64,000 nucleotides of DNA. It comes from Chamaea fasciata (taxonomy: Eukaryota > Chordata > Aves > Passeriformes > Sylviidae). The notes below the pieces were generated by a model that was given only the letters and a program-made list of their open reading frames with translations, did no database searches and had not been told where the DNA came from. The translations under genes and the position numbers were made by a program. Positions 46,738-60,505 of this stretch are shown here, in pieces. The stretch spans positions 43,481,656-43,545,655 of the forward strand of contig JARCOQ010000007.1 of NCBI GenBank assembly GCA_029207755.1, written 5' to 3'. Within the stretch, counting starts at the first letter, position 1; each line of letters starts with the position of its first letter.

Positions 46738-49700
46738 AGATTTAAAAGACAAAAAAGAGATAATTTTATCTGGGATTAATAAATTTTATGTGTATAATCA
46801 GTTGACACCTGGTTTGCTGACAAAGATAACTGTTGTGTTTTAGGTATTTTAATCTACATACCTCAGAACTAACAAAAATACATTTCTTTTTTTTAATTTG
46901 AAGGAGTTAAACCAATCCCTGACACTTTTTTTTTTTCCCCCTAAGGAAAGTATGATCCTACTGTTATTAATCCCAAGGACTAAGAAGGGGATGGCAAATG
47001 TCAAAATAATTTCCTATGGAGGTACCATTATATTCAGAAAATATAAAGTTATAGTCTTTGAAATTTAATAACTTCTTTTTTCCAAAAAACCCAAACCAGT
47101 CTTATTAGAAGTGAATTAGAACTAGAAAACTTAATTAAACACCTGTGGATAGCTATTGACTAAGCCAATCTGCTTGCTACCTGTCAAGAGAAATATGAGA
47201 GCTAGTGATCTCAGAGATTATTGGCCTCAGAAAAAAGAAAAAAAAAAAAAAGGAAGTCATATAACATGCAATATTTTAAATAACAATAATGATATCACTT
47301 CAGATTTATATTTGCTCTTCTAAATATTAAATGCCATTAGACTTAAGCAGTTTCCCAGTAACTGAAGCCATCATTCTTAGAAATAAATTTTAAAAAATAA
47401 ATACCTATAACAGGCACCAACCCCCTCCTCAAATGAGAGGTCATGCTAATGAACTTTTGTACAAAAAGAAAAATCAGCCCTTTCTGAGGCACTTCTATGA
47501 AGTCATAGATAGAACCATGCAAACAATAATTGAGGCTTAATAACTTCAAGAATAAACATAGCTTTAGTAATTGTGTCCATTACATGCTGTGGGGTAGTAA
47601 ATGGAGAAAAGGAAGAAAAAGGAAACAACACTAGAAAGACTCCTCATAATCTTTTTTTTCTCTCACACACTTGTAAGCCTACTCTAGTAACTTTTCTGCC
47701 ATAACACCTAATACAGTTTTTTAAAAACATATTGGATGAAAAATATTTCCTTTACTACTTATACTTTGCTGCTGACAAATCACTGCGTATCTGTGCACTA
47801 TAAGCAAAGAAAAATCTTTGTAAGAAATTATTTTAACAGAATGCATCTTGCCTGATGACTGCATTTGGGTCAAAGTTTTATTTACAATTAACATGGAAGG
47901 TATATTTTTTTGTTTCGCCTTGACACTATATTTTTTGTTATTTTTCTAGAGCACTAGTACATAGCACATCTATTATGCCTTACATTAAATGCATACAGTA
48001 CTTTGGCATTCTTTTGGTTTTCTTTCTGAATTCATTTACAAGATGTTTACATTCTAAATTTATACTAATTTTTAAAGGGTTTATATAACACACATAGACT
48101 TTAACTATGTTAGAATTCTCTGGCTTTTCTGTTTGAACTTACAGAGAGCTTCCTTACACTTTCTTTTCGTATTATTTTCTTTGCTCTTCTAGTCACCACT
48201 CAAGGCAAAAATTACTAAAGTTCCACTTGAAAACCTCACTTATAATCTTTGTTTCTGAAGCTAAACAGTCGTTCTGTCTGTAATAACATAAAATAAACCT
48301 TGGGCAATTCTGAAGTCACAGTCATATAAACTCATTAAAATACTGGTAATTTTTTATACATTTTTGATACATTTTGTATCAGATCCATGAAGTTAAAGGG
48401 AAAAAAACAAACAAACCTGAGGACTATGAAGAAACTAAAAAGAACATCCAATCTCCCTCCTGTTCAAAGATGGGTTAGGATTGCCTAAGGTAGGTACTCA
48501 TCAATATGCATTTGAAACTATAAAGGAAATTCTTCAGCCTCTCTCCTTGGTTCATTTCCATTCTTTGCTCTTTTAGGTAAAACGTTTTTGTATACTAAAG
48601 TTTATCTAAAAATTTTTAAAAAAATCTTATCTGCTTGTACAGAGAGTACAGGAAATGATTCTTTTTTTATAACAGCCTCTAAAATTTTTTTTTAAATTTT
48701 TCATTATCCTCTTCATATTTTATTCTTGTGATGTACCAAGTGTTCCTAATGGTAAAATTAAAGGAATGAATTAGCAAGGATGCTAATTTGCTTATTCTTC
48801 ATGCACAGTGGAATTCAAGAAAAATAATCTATCCGGAAAGAGAGAAAGAACTTATTTTACAAACCCTACATGACTTTCTGTGTGTTCATGATGAAATAAT
48901 TCAGAAGAGTCTCTGCCATATATGGCTTCAGTACTCTGACAGAGATTTTCACAGTACTGAGTAAAACAGGACAATTTCTCTTCTTGTTCTTTATCCTCCT
49001 AATAAATTCCCAAAAGATGCTTTTCCCATTACGCTGCTGTTCTCTGCCTGGCCCTTTTCCACTGCAGTATACGTGTTTTTGTCAGACCCTCCAAGTATTC
49101 TGTTTTGTATTTATTCATCTGATACTCCTGGGTGTAGCTCTTTGTATTCCTATCTATTGAAGTTCTTTTGGTTAATTTTTGTTCACTTCTCCAGTTATCA
49201 GAATTGGTTTGAGATCTAATCCCATTGCTCAATGTGTTTGCAAAGGTTTTTTGCAATCATTTGAAAAACATGTAGATTTATTTTTATTTTAACATTCCAA
49301 GTTGCTGTAATAGTTCCATTATATTAATTAATCAAAACTTAATGTATTAGCTTTTCTGGTTTTATCTTTTAAAAAAAGCTACATGAATTTTTAAATAAAA
49401 ACTGGATAGTTCAGAGTGCTACATATAAATGAGAAAAGGAAAGAAGTCTCTTTCTTAGAAAGAAATGTCAATTTTTCTAGCACTAAGACTTTGTTCCATA
49501 GTTTTCAGCTATATCTTGAATATTTGAATATATTTTTACCTTTACTGTAATTTTACTTTTTCTTTTTTTTGTAAGTGCTGGTAAACATTATTTCAAATAA
49601 TTGTGGCCACTGACATGCAAACACAGCAGCTCTAATTATACGTGCACATACTGCCTTGTGTACTACCTGCAACAGAAACATTTGAAAAATTATGATTTTT

Positions 49701-49949
49701 CAATCATAACTATTATTTACACAAATCTTCAATCATTGCAGAATGTTCTGCCTTATTTTCAGTTTATTCTCAATTATAAAAATGGAAAAATTTACACAAT
49801 TCATTGAATATGAAGCTTTTTTTTCCTATTTCTTCATGTACTGCATATATCAACCTAAATCTCAAATACTTTTGTGTTTTGTTGCACCTGAGAGCTGCAC
49901 AGTTGTAGAAAATCAGGCTCAAAGGGACATCTGAGGTCTTATGTGAGCA

Positions 49950-50260
49950 AGTTTGACTTGCCCATCACAACTGGTTTGTTCCTTGAAGCGCCTCCCGGTT
50001 GAAGGCCAATGGTTTCCTTCGAGTCACATTGCTCAGCATTTTCAAGTAAAAGCCTGCCATATGGGCTGCAATAGGCAGCTTAAATAGTGAACTGCTGCTG
50101 CCTTATTCTGACTGCAGTGGGCTAGGGAGGAGCAGAGCAGCAGAACCCTGGCAGATCTGAGGGCATGGCAACCTCTGGCAGCAGGCAGCAACACACAGCT
50201 GGCAGTGGGTGAGACAGTAACATCTTCCATTGACACAGCTGCCTCTGAGAAATGATGTGT
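49950..50260. other. GC-richer patch, unidentified
   Basis: Visibly less AT-rich than its flanks, with repeated GCAG/CTGC words (for example ggaggagcagagcagcagaa at 50127-50146). No CR1 or LTR phrase was recognised. It could be a diverged repeat, a non-coding exon or a conserved regulatory element. Confidence 0.3.
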
Positions 50261-52076
50261 GAGCAAGCCATAAATCATTCCTGTTGCAGAGGAATATTTA
50301 GTAAATACCTTTCAAGGACTTTATTGCTTCCTCTCCCTAAGAATTACACAATTAAATTGCTGTAACAGAGTTTAAGTGTGAGGAAAATCCTGTTCAAGTA
50401 TTTAGAAATATGCAAACATTTCCACTGGAAGGACTGACTTGTAAAGAAGCATCCACTACTCTCTTAGAACCTGTATGCACACATATATTTGTTATTTTCT
50501 GCATAATTTTTATTTCAGCTATGAAACTATAAAAAAATCCTAACCTGATACCTCTTGGTACCCTGGGATATTTTGAGATATATCAAGGTATCTATTCTGA
50601 ATAGGACACTGTACTGTGTACCCAGTAAAAACAACTGGAGGCCTTAAAAAATACCAGTAAGATCATCAGTACCCTGACACCCATGAAGTGGTCTCAGGAC
50701 ACTTAAACCTTTACATTATTAGTAGTCGTAATATTTTGTGAAAAGTATGGCCAAAGCATTGGACTTAGAGACCATTTCTTCTGTAGATATCATGGTTCCG
50801 GAGCACACATAAGAAGAAAGAAATCAGTCGCTTCTGTACATTTTCCTGCACATGTTCCTTAGGTACCAAACTGAATGGAATCTACAGAGGAGAAAACAAT
50901 GGTCATGAAAGAAGGATGGAGAAAAGCCAAACACATTCTAACAGGAATGCAACAGAACCAGGAAACCAGCTAGAAATATCCCTTAAAAAAATCCAATTTC
51001 GCAGTTTCTCCTGGATTTTTCAACTTAATTAGTCCACACAAATTAAGATTTTAAAGAGGGTATCCTTAGCTCTGAAATACTAAGATTAGCTTTGCTGTTT
51101 TACAAGCCTTACCATTAAAACACGAGGTAATTTAGCATGGATACAAACTAAAAGTTAATTTCTTGATAGAACAGGGAATTGGACTTCTGGTAATATGAGC
51201 TGTTTGATGATAAGACATGGATGCATTTTAGCATCCTGGACTGTAGGATTGCCTGTGTGTGCTGCATACATTCTGCAATTGTTAGCTAAATGGAGACACC
51301 TACAGTTTGTCACTACGAGTGAGTAGTGACAATAGAACAGACAAATTTATGATGGATGCTACGGAGACATTTTACTTTAAAAGAGATTGAAACACCTAGA
51401 CTATGAAAAAACTCCCTGTCTTTTTCCTTTCTTCACTGCACTGAGCTTGTCTTTTCACATTTTCACTGCATTTCCATTTTCAGTCCGGCACTTCTGTTTT
51501 CTGTGGGAAGATTCTGTAAAATCTAAGGTAGAGACACATCTTCTGCACACAATTTGAAGAAACAAATAAAAGGTGCTGTTCTCAATTTTGTGACTAGTAT
51601 GAAAGTTGTATGACCTTCCTACTGGCAGTTTCTTTAAGATGCATATTTCTTACAAGATATTTGGTTCTGTGCTTCATCTACACTCTTATGGTGAATGATA
51701 ATTACTATTTAACAAGCCAAATGTTCTTGCTTTTGCTATGTGCCTTTGGAGCATTGAAGAAATATAAAGTCACAGCAAAGATTTCTGAAAAAGATTAACA
51801 ACATGCAAAGCGTGTTGGATTATATACAAATTATATAGGGCTAATATAGTAAATAATTGAGGAAAAGTATTATTTGGAAATGTATTCTATTTGTCTCTCC
51901 ACAATAATGAATCCCAGTATCTCTGGATCTATGTATAGCAAATAGTTACATAAAAATTGAAAGTGTAGGGTAAAGTTTTGATTGTCTAACAAGGAACTGA
52001 AGTGTTCTGGCAATTGTTATAAATGCTAACTCTGAACAGTGGTTAAGTGCTTTGCTGGGAGTTGCTTCAGATTTTA

Positions 52077-52134
52077 TTTTTCTCTTAAAATTTTAATTTC
52101 ATGCCTTTTTCTCTTAAAAATTTAATTTAGTGCC
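52077..52134. repeat. Tandem duplication, 29-bp unit
   Basis: Two adjacent 29-bp units (52077-52105 and 52106-52134), each starting TTTTTCTCTTAAAA and ending TGCC, differ at about four positions. A partial third copy (TTTTTA...CCAAAATTCAAT) may follow. Confidence 0.85.
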
Positions 52135-54030
52135 TTTTTATTACCCCAAAATTCAATCTGTAAATGGATTTTCCCCTAAAATTTGTTTCTGCCACATAAG
52201 ATGTTGAAACAAATTACTCTAAATGCCTTCAGCGGATGTCTGAGAGAATTTCTAGTGCTTTGGTGGAGGGATTGTTTTTGGACCATCTTTCTACAGTACC
52301 AAGGAGATCTTTGAAAGATTTAGTTTAGATGAAACACCAGAAATTAACATGATAATGCTTTCTATTTTTTAGTCTGGGGGGTTTACACAATTTTCTTTCA
52401 AGGTAAAAGATGATTCATTAATTGACGTGTGAAAAAAAATCTTTATGTTTTTGTTGAGAGGGTTCCCTAAACAGGAGTATGGTGGGGATATTTCCAGAAA
52501 GACCATGAAATCAAATTGAGGTGATGGATATTAGGTATACAAATGCCTACAGGAAAGGCCAGAGTACTATTCCAGCAACTAGATTTATTGTACAATTTAT
52601 CACCAATAAAGTTATTATAAGAATATTGGTTTGACAGATTTTTTTTAAAGTAATTGGATGAATTATGCAAATGAGTGTCTTATTAACCATACAGCATAAC
52701 TAGATTTGGGAATACAAAAATATGAAGATATGGAATTAAATCTTATCACATGGTTTAAAAGGAAAGTTTGGCCAAAACGTAAAGCTTGAAGGTATAAAAA
52801 GGGAGCCAGCTCATGGTCAGAATTCCATATGAAGTTCTGTTTAATCTGGGCAGACAGAAACCTTGGAAGTAAAAATCATATATAAGCATAAAAGAGAAAA
52901 TAGGGTAATTCAAGCAACAAAATCCTGTCATTTTCATAAAACTTCAAAAGACAATATGAGTCAAAAGCTATCATAGTGAATATTTATAGGATGGCTTAAG
53001 GATGTTTTCACATAGTTTCTGCAAGAAATGAAAAGAAAAACTTCAAACACATCATAACACTTCGAGATTATGGTTGATTAAAAGCATACCATTATTTACT
53101 ATATTTTGCCTAATTTCCTAATGCTCCTCCATTCACCCTTGTGCACCCAGTATTTCTGTTTATTCCCATTCTCTCTTTCTTGTATTGTGGGCTGTGAGGT
53201 TGCAGCCTCCTGTCTTTCATTGTAAAAGACATTTTTGATCTACATTAAACAATTACCTGTGCTTTTCTTTCACATCCTTTCTGGTTTTTTGCATTTTCAG
53301 TCTGCCTCTGTTACTTCTCTCATCACATTATTAACTCCCAAGTAACTGCTTTCTCTGGCTCTGTTGTCTGGTCTCTAGAGTTTGGAGTAGGGATTTCAGC
53401 TAATGCATTGTAAAGCCCTGATTGCACTATTGTGGATGTACTGATTTCAGCTGTGCTACAGAGATTTATGCCAACCCAGAAAGAGGTCATTGTGCATCTG
53501 TAATAACCTAGGTTTATTGAATTAAACCTTTCTACAAAGGAAAGCATTACTCCAATCCTGGTTTGAAACCTGTAAATCTTTGTAGAATCACTTAACAAGA
53601 ATGATTACAAAAATATTTGAAAGTTCATGCCTGTGGATCACATTACAGCATTCAAAAGATACTTACATAAAATTTAAAGTAGTGTAGAAATAAGCACTTT
53701 AAAATAAACAGTAGTAGAGTGAGATGTCTTTTTCAGAGAGAAAAAAGAACATTTTGTCTTCTCAACCTATGCACATCTCTTCGTATCTTTAGACAATTAT
53801 CTCCTATTGCAATTTATGATCCAAATTAAAATTTGTTATAAAATGTGACTAGCTAATTCTGGTCAGGTTTTCAAGGTGTTAAACATTGTCTCTTATCAAT
53901 AGATCATGATCTTGATTAAAAGATAGAATAAATCATGTCATACCTGCTCAGCAGAAAGATATAATTTCATTTATCCAGTGCATGAACAGAGAGATTCACA
54001 GACACCTAAATTGCTGATAAGACATTCACA

Positions 54031-54067
54031 TTAAATATATTAAATATATTAAATATATTAAATATTT
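54031..54067. repeat. (TTAAATATA)n, about four copies
   Basis: Nine-base unit repeated just under four times, then TTTAAG. Confidence 0.9.
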
Positions 54068-56989
54068 AAGAATTCATTCTTGCCTCTTGTTTACTGTTTT
54101 CTTAATGTTTTCTTGGTACAGGGACAAATCCTTTTTTTTTCCGTTTCTGTGCTCTTTAACAGATGTAAAACCAGCTATTACAATAGAAGACTATTTTTTC
54201 AAATTAGAAAGATAAATACACAGCATCTATCTCAGGCTGTGACGTTTTCAGAGCACAATGGCAGCATTCATGGAAGAGTATCGCATAGTGTTGCTAAAGC
54301 TTGCTCTTCCCATGTGTAGTTTATACAGCTGCAGATTATAGATATCTGAAGAAATATTCACATAGATTAGAGTGAGATCAAGATGAAAAGAGGCTGCTAT
54401 TAAAGACACAAAACCTCTGTCAGATCTCCAGTGGGCAGGATCATTGTGACACAGTTGAATTAAGTGCTCACCTCCAGTCTATATGTGAGTGTCTAGTAAC
54501 TGCTTACCAGACATGTAGAAACTTGGGCACCTGTGCATCTAAAACAGTATCTGGTAACTACAAAAATTAGCATGGAAATCTATTTGAAAGGGACATGAGA
54601 TAGATGCAATCACTGACAGTTCTTGGACTCCCAGTCCTTTTTTATGTGATTTGCACAGGTAGACTGCTATATCTGTAACATCAGTAGTTCTTTTTTAAGC
54701 ATTCTCATGGACAAGGAGAAAAGATGAAATTAAGCAGCTTTATCTATACTGCAAAAATACAATCTTCACTGACAGCTATAGTACAGAATCCTCAATATTT
54801 TGTGAGTGGCAGAGTCTTTTCAGCACATGTAACAATAACACAATGTTTTTATAAATTCCATTTAGATTATTTCATTTAGGATAAATCATTGAAATGGAAG
54901 AGGAAAAAGTCCTGAAGAAAAATTATGACAGAGTCAAGCAGGTTTAGTTGACAACAATAGGTTTAAGGGTTTAATGCTTTTTATACTGATATACTGACAT
55001 AGTTGATTATTTAAAAAAAAAACCAAAACAAAAGCATGATATCATCTGCATATCCACACAAGCAACATTTCCACACATATTCATTTAAACATTATGCAGT
55101 CATAATTTTTAAAACCTGTGTATGTTGTCACTTATCTCTCCACTGGTACAGGATAGGTGTGTAAATTTGCTGGTTTAATAAATAAAACTTCAAAGTAGAG
55201 AATTCAGAACAGATACATTACCTTTGTAAGGCTCTCCACTTCTAGAAGTACTTCTGCATCCTTATAATCCAAGGAAGTCCACAATATCAGAGAGATGTCT
55301 GAAGAAGGATCACTCTTTCATTTAAAAATTATCTCATCTCTTTGAATATAAATAATAATTGAAAAAAAAAAAAACATTCATGGTAGCAATGGTCCTGTTA
55401 TTTAGCATGTGAGTGGCCTGTTTCCCTGTACAGGAAATAGAATAAACTTGTTTTTGTTTCCAACACAGTAAAACTGTATTTAAAATTGCCCCTTGAAAGA
55501 TTCTCTTAAAAGAATAAAACATCCTTAACAACAAATTAAACCTCAGCTTTTTTTCAGTTTATATACATAATTTTAAAATTTTCCTTTCATAGTATATGTT
55601 ATTCATGTAATCCTAGTAATTTTAGAAACCAAGTAAAATTTAGAGAGAAAGAAAGTATCTTTTCTGATTGATTCTCATAGTCAATAAAAATACCTTTGTA
55701 AAAAATTAGTTGACTATAATTAAGCAGTTGTTATGATGAGTATTATTATAATTTTAATAATATATTTAGCTGAATCAGTCAGAGACACAGTAAATAAATT
55801 GTGAGCATGGAAATGAAAAGCCACCAGTAGTTTCCGCCTGTTGTGGAATATGTGTATGTATATGCAAGAGGGGAGAGAGTGAAAGTACACTCTTTTTTCT
55901 GTAAAAGATCTTCAGACCTTACTCCAGTAACTAATGTCACCCTCAGCTTAATCTAGTCTTCTGTGAATATAGGACCTGGTATTATCTCTCTGTGTATAGA
56001 ATTTATATCCTTACTTTACTGTCTGATATTACAGCCAGTAATAAAGGTGTTCCTTTAATAAGCAGAGTAAAAGGTCATGAGTTCATTCCCCTTGAGTGTC
56101 ATGATGCCTGTAAAGAAGTTATTACATGCCTAATAAAATTTCCTAGCTCTTCTTGTTCCCACAGATTTTTTGCTTTGGTTTTAATCTGCAGGAAAGAAGG
56201 GTGTGAGGGAAAAGAGATAGAAAGGTGCCTTAAATTTGCCTAAAATATTTAACAGTGGGATTCAAAATAGCATAATTAGACCAAGAACAAAAGAGAAGTT
56301 ATTGTAACCACTATTTGGGTGATTGATAAAGTCAGTGGGGGATTAGCAAATGAAAGTTTATATAATTTTACATAAAGGAAAATTTCCACTGCTTTTGTAG
56401 CTTGGGCGATGTCGTGCAAAATCCTCTCTGGCCAAAACAGCATTTTGGCACCAAACAGCATTTATTTGTCAGTTTCTCCAGGTTATTACGGGCATTTCCT
56501 TACACATTATACTTTGAGCCAATCCATGTGCACAGATATGTGTCAAAATCACAGAAAAAAACTCTGAATCATAAATAAATTAATTCATAATTGTTCAAAA
56601 TAAGGAACCCTAATCTTTGCAGCCTGCTCTATCTACTCTAGTTCTACCTCTGAGTTGAGAAGGGGAGAAGATGAGGGCTAGGTTTAGCAGAGAATACTGC
56701 AAGATGTTATTTTAGAGATGTTACAGGAGATTGTAGAAGGCATCTGGAAACAATATTGACTATGCGTATAAAAAAAGAAGTTTGATTCATGATGAGTTTT
56801 ATTTAGTCTGGCATGGTTATGACTTAGAAATGCCCAGACTTCTGCTGATTTCCAAATCTCAAGATCTTCTGCTGTTTTGCCAATTGAATGTCGTATTTCT
56901 AAGAGAGCATCTGAAAAGGGACAAAAAATACCATAAATTAATTTAGAAAGCATGGGAATTCCAGTGACACAGATTGTCCCACTGGATGC

Positions 56990-57740
56990 AGCAAAATCAA
57001 CCTGCCAGAGAAGTGCACAGCACACTGGTTCGGAAATGTGTGTGAAAGGGTGGCAGACAGTGCAGGATGTACATGAGGCCACACAAAGGGGGATGCAGTA
57101 GGAGATGTGAGAGAAGACACTGGAAGACTAAAAACTGGACATGTGTGGAGAAATGTGAAGAGGCCTGTCTGCAGAAATGAAATGGAAGAGGAATGTTTAA
57201 GGGGACATTGATGGAGACACGCTGGAAACGCACTCCTGGAAGCACTTGGGGTTTGGCAGAGGAGGCTTTGTCCATGGGAACCCATGCTGGGTCAGAGATA
57301 GCCCTGATTGACTGGGCCCAGGAATGAACTCACAGAGGGGCAGAAACAGACCTACAGAGAATGCAGCCTGTGGAGGCACTGGGGTAGTGACAACCCCAGA
57401 GGGACTGAGGCCCATGAAGGGACCCCTACCAGGGCAGGATAACCCTGAAGTGTACAGCAGCCCATGAATGCTCCACTGGAGCACAGGAAATAATTAAGAA
57501 GTGAGAAGCAGTGGAGAAAAAGAGTAAGATGCAAAGGGCAGCAGGGAGAAACAGCTGTGCACTGACCTCAAACTCTTGCCTTGCCCATAGCCTCTCCAAA
57601 AGGAGAGGGAAGGATTGCATATATTGTGCTACAAAAGCAAGGGAAATTCAGACTGGAAAAGGGGAAAGGAATGTGATGGACTGGAGAAAACCTGAGAAAC
57701 GAGCAGAAAAGGTAGGGTTTTTCCTAGCTGATTGTTTTCT
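56990..57740 (+). mobile_element. Probable old avian ERV-type internal/LTR remnant
   Basis: This block is much richer in G and purines on the plus strand than its surroundings. It contains an imperfectly repeated phrase of the form CCCATG-(G)A-..ACCCATGCTGG: at 57271-57291, 57411-57435 and 57461-57480. From memory, repeated phrases of this type (CCCATGGGA...CCACGCTGGAGCAG) followed by a purine-rich block and CACTGACC... occur in an avian ERVL-like repeat, and the order here agrees. It is old and diverged, and the boundaries are set by the composition change. Opposite-strand frames of 92-115 codons (56938-57285, 57197-57484) are by-products of the low stop density and are not genes. No retroviral protein was recognised. 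Confidence 0.4.
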
Positions 57741-59154
57741 TTCCTTTTTCAATATCTGAGACCATAACTAAAAATGCATGTTAGTTGTGAAGACATTAAA
57801 GGAAGTGATATTCCTGGTATCAAGACTGTTTTGTCCATGGTAACTGAAACAATGTTTTATAATATTGTTTGAATTAATCTTGTATCTGAGCATTGGTTGA
57901 AGTTCATGTTGCACCCAAACTGATTTATTTATTCTTGGCCATATGCTAAGTCCATACCTTTTTCTTAGGTACCCTTTTCATAATGCCATTTTCAATGCTC
58001 AGTTTATTTCCACATGTCCCACCAGTAATTTAATATTCCTTTGTGTATCCTGCTCATATGGCATAAGTGAATGCATAGGGGGTATACAGATGTCCTCTAG
58101 TATGATGTACTTCTTAGCCAATATATGGAGAGAAGGTCAATGTTTGAGAGACAAAGAGACTATGAGGGCAGTAAAATCAATGAACTCTTCATTGAATTTA
58201 ACTTGCACAATGACCACCAGCTGTTACTGCATCAAATAAAAAACCAAAACAGAAACACAAAGAAATGCAACAGAGTTTCCATGGGAACTGCTGTGAAATG
58301 AGTGATGACAGCACTTTCTATAAGTACAAAATATGCAGAATTGACTTAAAAAACCAAAACCAAAATCAGAAAAAAAAAAGCCCAGATAGGTTTCTCTAGT
58401 CAGGAACTAATTTCTTCTCCTAGATATCACAAAAAAGCAATTAGGTTGAAAATCTTTATGAATGTTTACAACTAAATCATATGGAGTAGTGATGTAGTCC
58501 TCTCCCTAATAACTATTGTAAATCCAACTAGTTTGCAGCAAAAGATCATTTAAAAGATGTCGGCCTCTTGCTGACCTACTGCAGGGCAAATACCATCCTG
58601 AAAGCTTGGCTTTAATGGTTTAATTTATATTGTCTTAATGTGGCAACTGTAGTGAAGAAGGCATATTACCTTTCTAGCACACTATCCCCTCTTTGATAAC
58701 GAGAATTTGAATCAGAGCAGTTCTCTTCCTCATACAGCTGGAGGTGAAAATCCTTGAAACATGTAGAACTCTTAGCTCAGATTTTTTTTTTCTCTTTGGT
58801 GGTCATTTTGCAGCATTATATGTTAATCCATATAAAAGAATAATACAGCTCATCTAGACATAGAACAGCTTTGCTATCATACTAATTAATAAATGGTGGA
58901 GAGGACACACCTATCACTGCTTTCTAGTTTATAGGAAATAATTGAAAGATACTGATACTTAGCATATTGTTTCACATCACTTATCATTTACAAAGGAATA
59001 TCCTTTTTTTCTGTTGCAAAAGTATCAAAAAATTTCTTCTGTCCTTTTAAAAAGAAGTTATTTTAAGTTCTATCTTCAGGTATCTCTGGTGTTTCTATTT
59101 GTTTAAAACAGCAGTTGATTTTTTTAAACTGAAGATGTTTTCTGTGATGAGGGA

Positions 59155-59215
59155 AGTAGGCCCAGCTTGTGAAGCGCTTTGAGGTGAAAAGAATTATTAT
59201 AGAAACAGATGAAAA
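59155..59215 (+). repeat. Possible ancient SINE/LINE 3' tail
   Basis: The phrase cttgtgaagcgctttgaggt (59166-59185), followed by GAAAAGAATTATTATAGAAA, resembles the tail of old vertebrate SINEs (GTAAAGCGCTTTGAG..GAAA..GCTATATAAA). It is only about 50 bp and otherwise unsupported. Confidence 0.25.
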
Positions 59216-60021
59216 TGACAACTGCATTTAGCTTCCCAACACTTCTAATTGTAAAAGATTAATGGGATTCTTTGAGAAGTGGTAGCATCTCTGTTACACT
59301 ACATTTCAAGCACTTTCCAAGAAAAGTCATCAGGTTAGAGAATTTCCCTTTATTTCAAACTGTGCTTTGTTTTTCGAAGAAATTACCCATATAAACCACA
59401 GCTCTCAGATGCTTAATTATTAAAAAAATTAGGAACATATAAATAAAGTCAATAATAGAAGCATTTAAACTTAAATGCCTTATAAAGAAAAAAGAAACAT
59501 GGACAGATAATTACCTAGAGATATATGGGAAGTCTGAAAGTTCCCAGGAGATGTGAAGTTGCACAACGTTTGGTAAATCTTTTGTAAGATCTGGGAAAAC
59601 ACCACCTCCATCCTTTGATTAAACATACGGAAAGATTCTTCTAAGAAAGTGAACTGTATGAAAAAATACCTTTCAACACAGTATGTGGAATTGATGCATA
59701 TGAAATGAAGTCTTCCATTGACTCAGTTACAGCCATTCACTTCAACTTCTGCTGGTGAAATGCTGAAGTATTGAAAGTACATTGTTTAAACCTAAATTCA
59801 CAGCTGAAATATTATTAAAGAAGTGGAAGCCAGAGTTTATTTTTGTTACTTTGTGCACAGAATTGTAAGGAAACTCTTTGTGAAATAAATTATTTTTAAA
59901 AGATGCTTTGGAACTGTAAGGTTAAAGACACAACATTAGGACATACCAGTTTAACAGAAACTTGGAAATTTTTTTTCAGCTTCTGTTGTGTCTACATCAC
60001 ATTGCAATTAAATACTGCATA

Positions 60022-60056
60022 ATTTATTTATATATATATATTTTTTTTTTTTTTCT
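60022..60056. repeat. (TA)n/T-run
   Basis: TA repeats run directly into a T14 run. Confidence 0.9.
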
Positions 60057-60320
60057 TTGTGCCTGGCATTTCTATACACCCTTTCTATACGCCTTTTCTC
60101 CATGATTGTGGCCACAAATTTTGGGAAAAGCCTTGAAAAAGGCTCTGTAAGACCATCCTTTTGAATTTCATCCAAATACTAATTCTGTGTTCTGAACATT
60201 CAGTGAACAGAAATACTGAAGTATAATACCAGTACAGACTGGAGAGAATGAGGGTATAAACCTTTAGGTATGAAATAAATCTGAAGAGCAATCAAAATCT
60301 CTACAGATCATTCATTATTA

Positions 60321-60390
60321 AGGAAAAATAAAGAAAAAAAAAGAAAAAAAAAAACCCAACCAACAAAACAACCACCCCCCAAACAATAAA
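60321..60390. repeat. A-rich tract grading into ACC/CAAA repeats
   Basis: A runs interrupted by G, then an A/C block with a C6 run (60375-60380). Confidence 0.9.
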
Positions 60391-60505
60391 CTCAAACACA
60401 CTGGGAAAGTATGCATTCCTTATGAGGAAAGAACCCCCAAAAGTTCTTAGAATTACAGAAAAAACAGTCGATATACATGAGATAATGACTTAAAAATCTT
60501 CTTAC

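Larger units (their letters stand above)
46738..56989. other. Longest element-free stretch, AT-rich
   Basis: Some 10 kb in which I recognise no transposon, RNA gene or exon. It contains a GC-richer patch of unknown nature at 49950-50260, a 29-bp tandem duplication at 52077-52134 and a 9-bp repeat at 54031-54067. Frames such as 53323-53598 have no recognisable domain. Confidence 0.55.
57741..60320. other. AT-rich unique DNA
   Basis: No gene recognised. It includes a possible ancient SINE-like tail at 59155-59215 and a TA/T tract at 60022-60056. Confidence 0.5.

Noticed and set aside
50042..50278. 78-codon Ala/Leu/Ser/Cys-rich frame as a gene
   Set aside because: No domain, no splice context and biased composition from GCAG/CTGC words.
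56938..57484. Overlapping minus-strand frames of 92-115 codons rich in Pro, Ser and Leu
   Set aside because: They overlap in different frames opposite a purine-rich repeat-like block, and the low stop density explains them.
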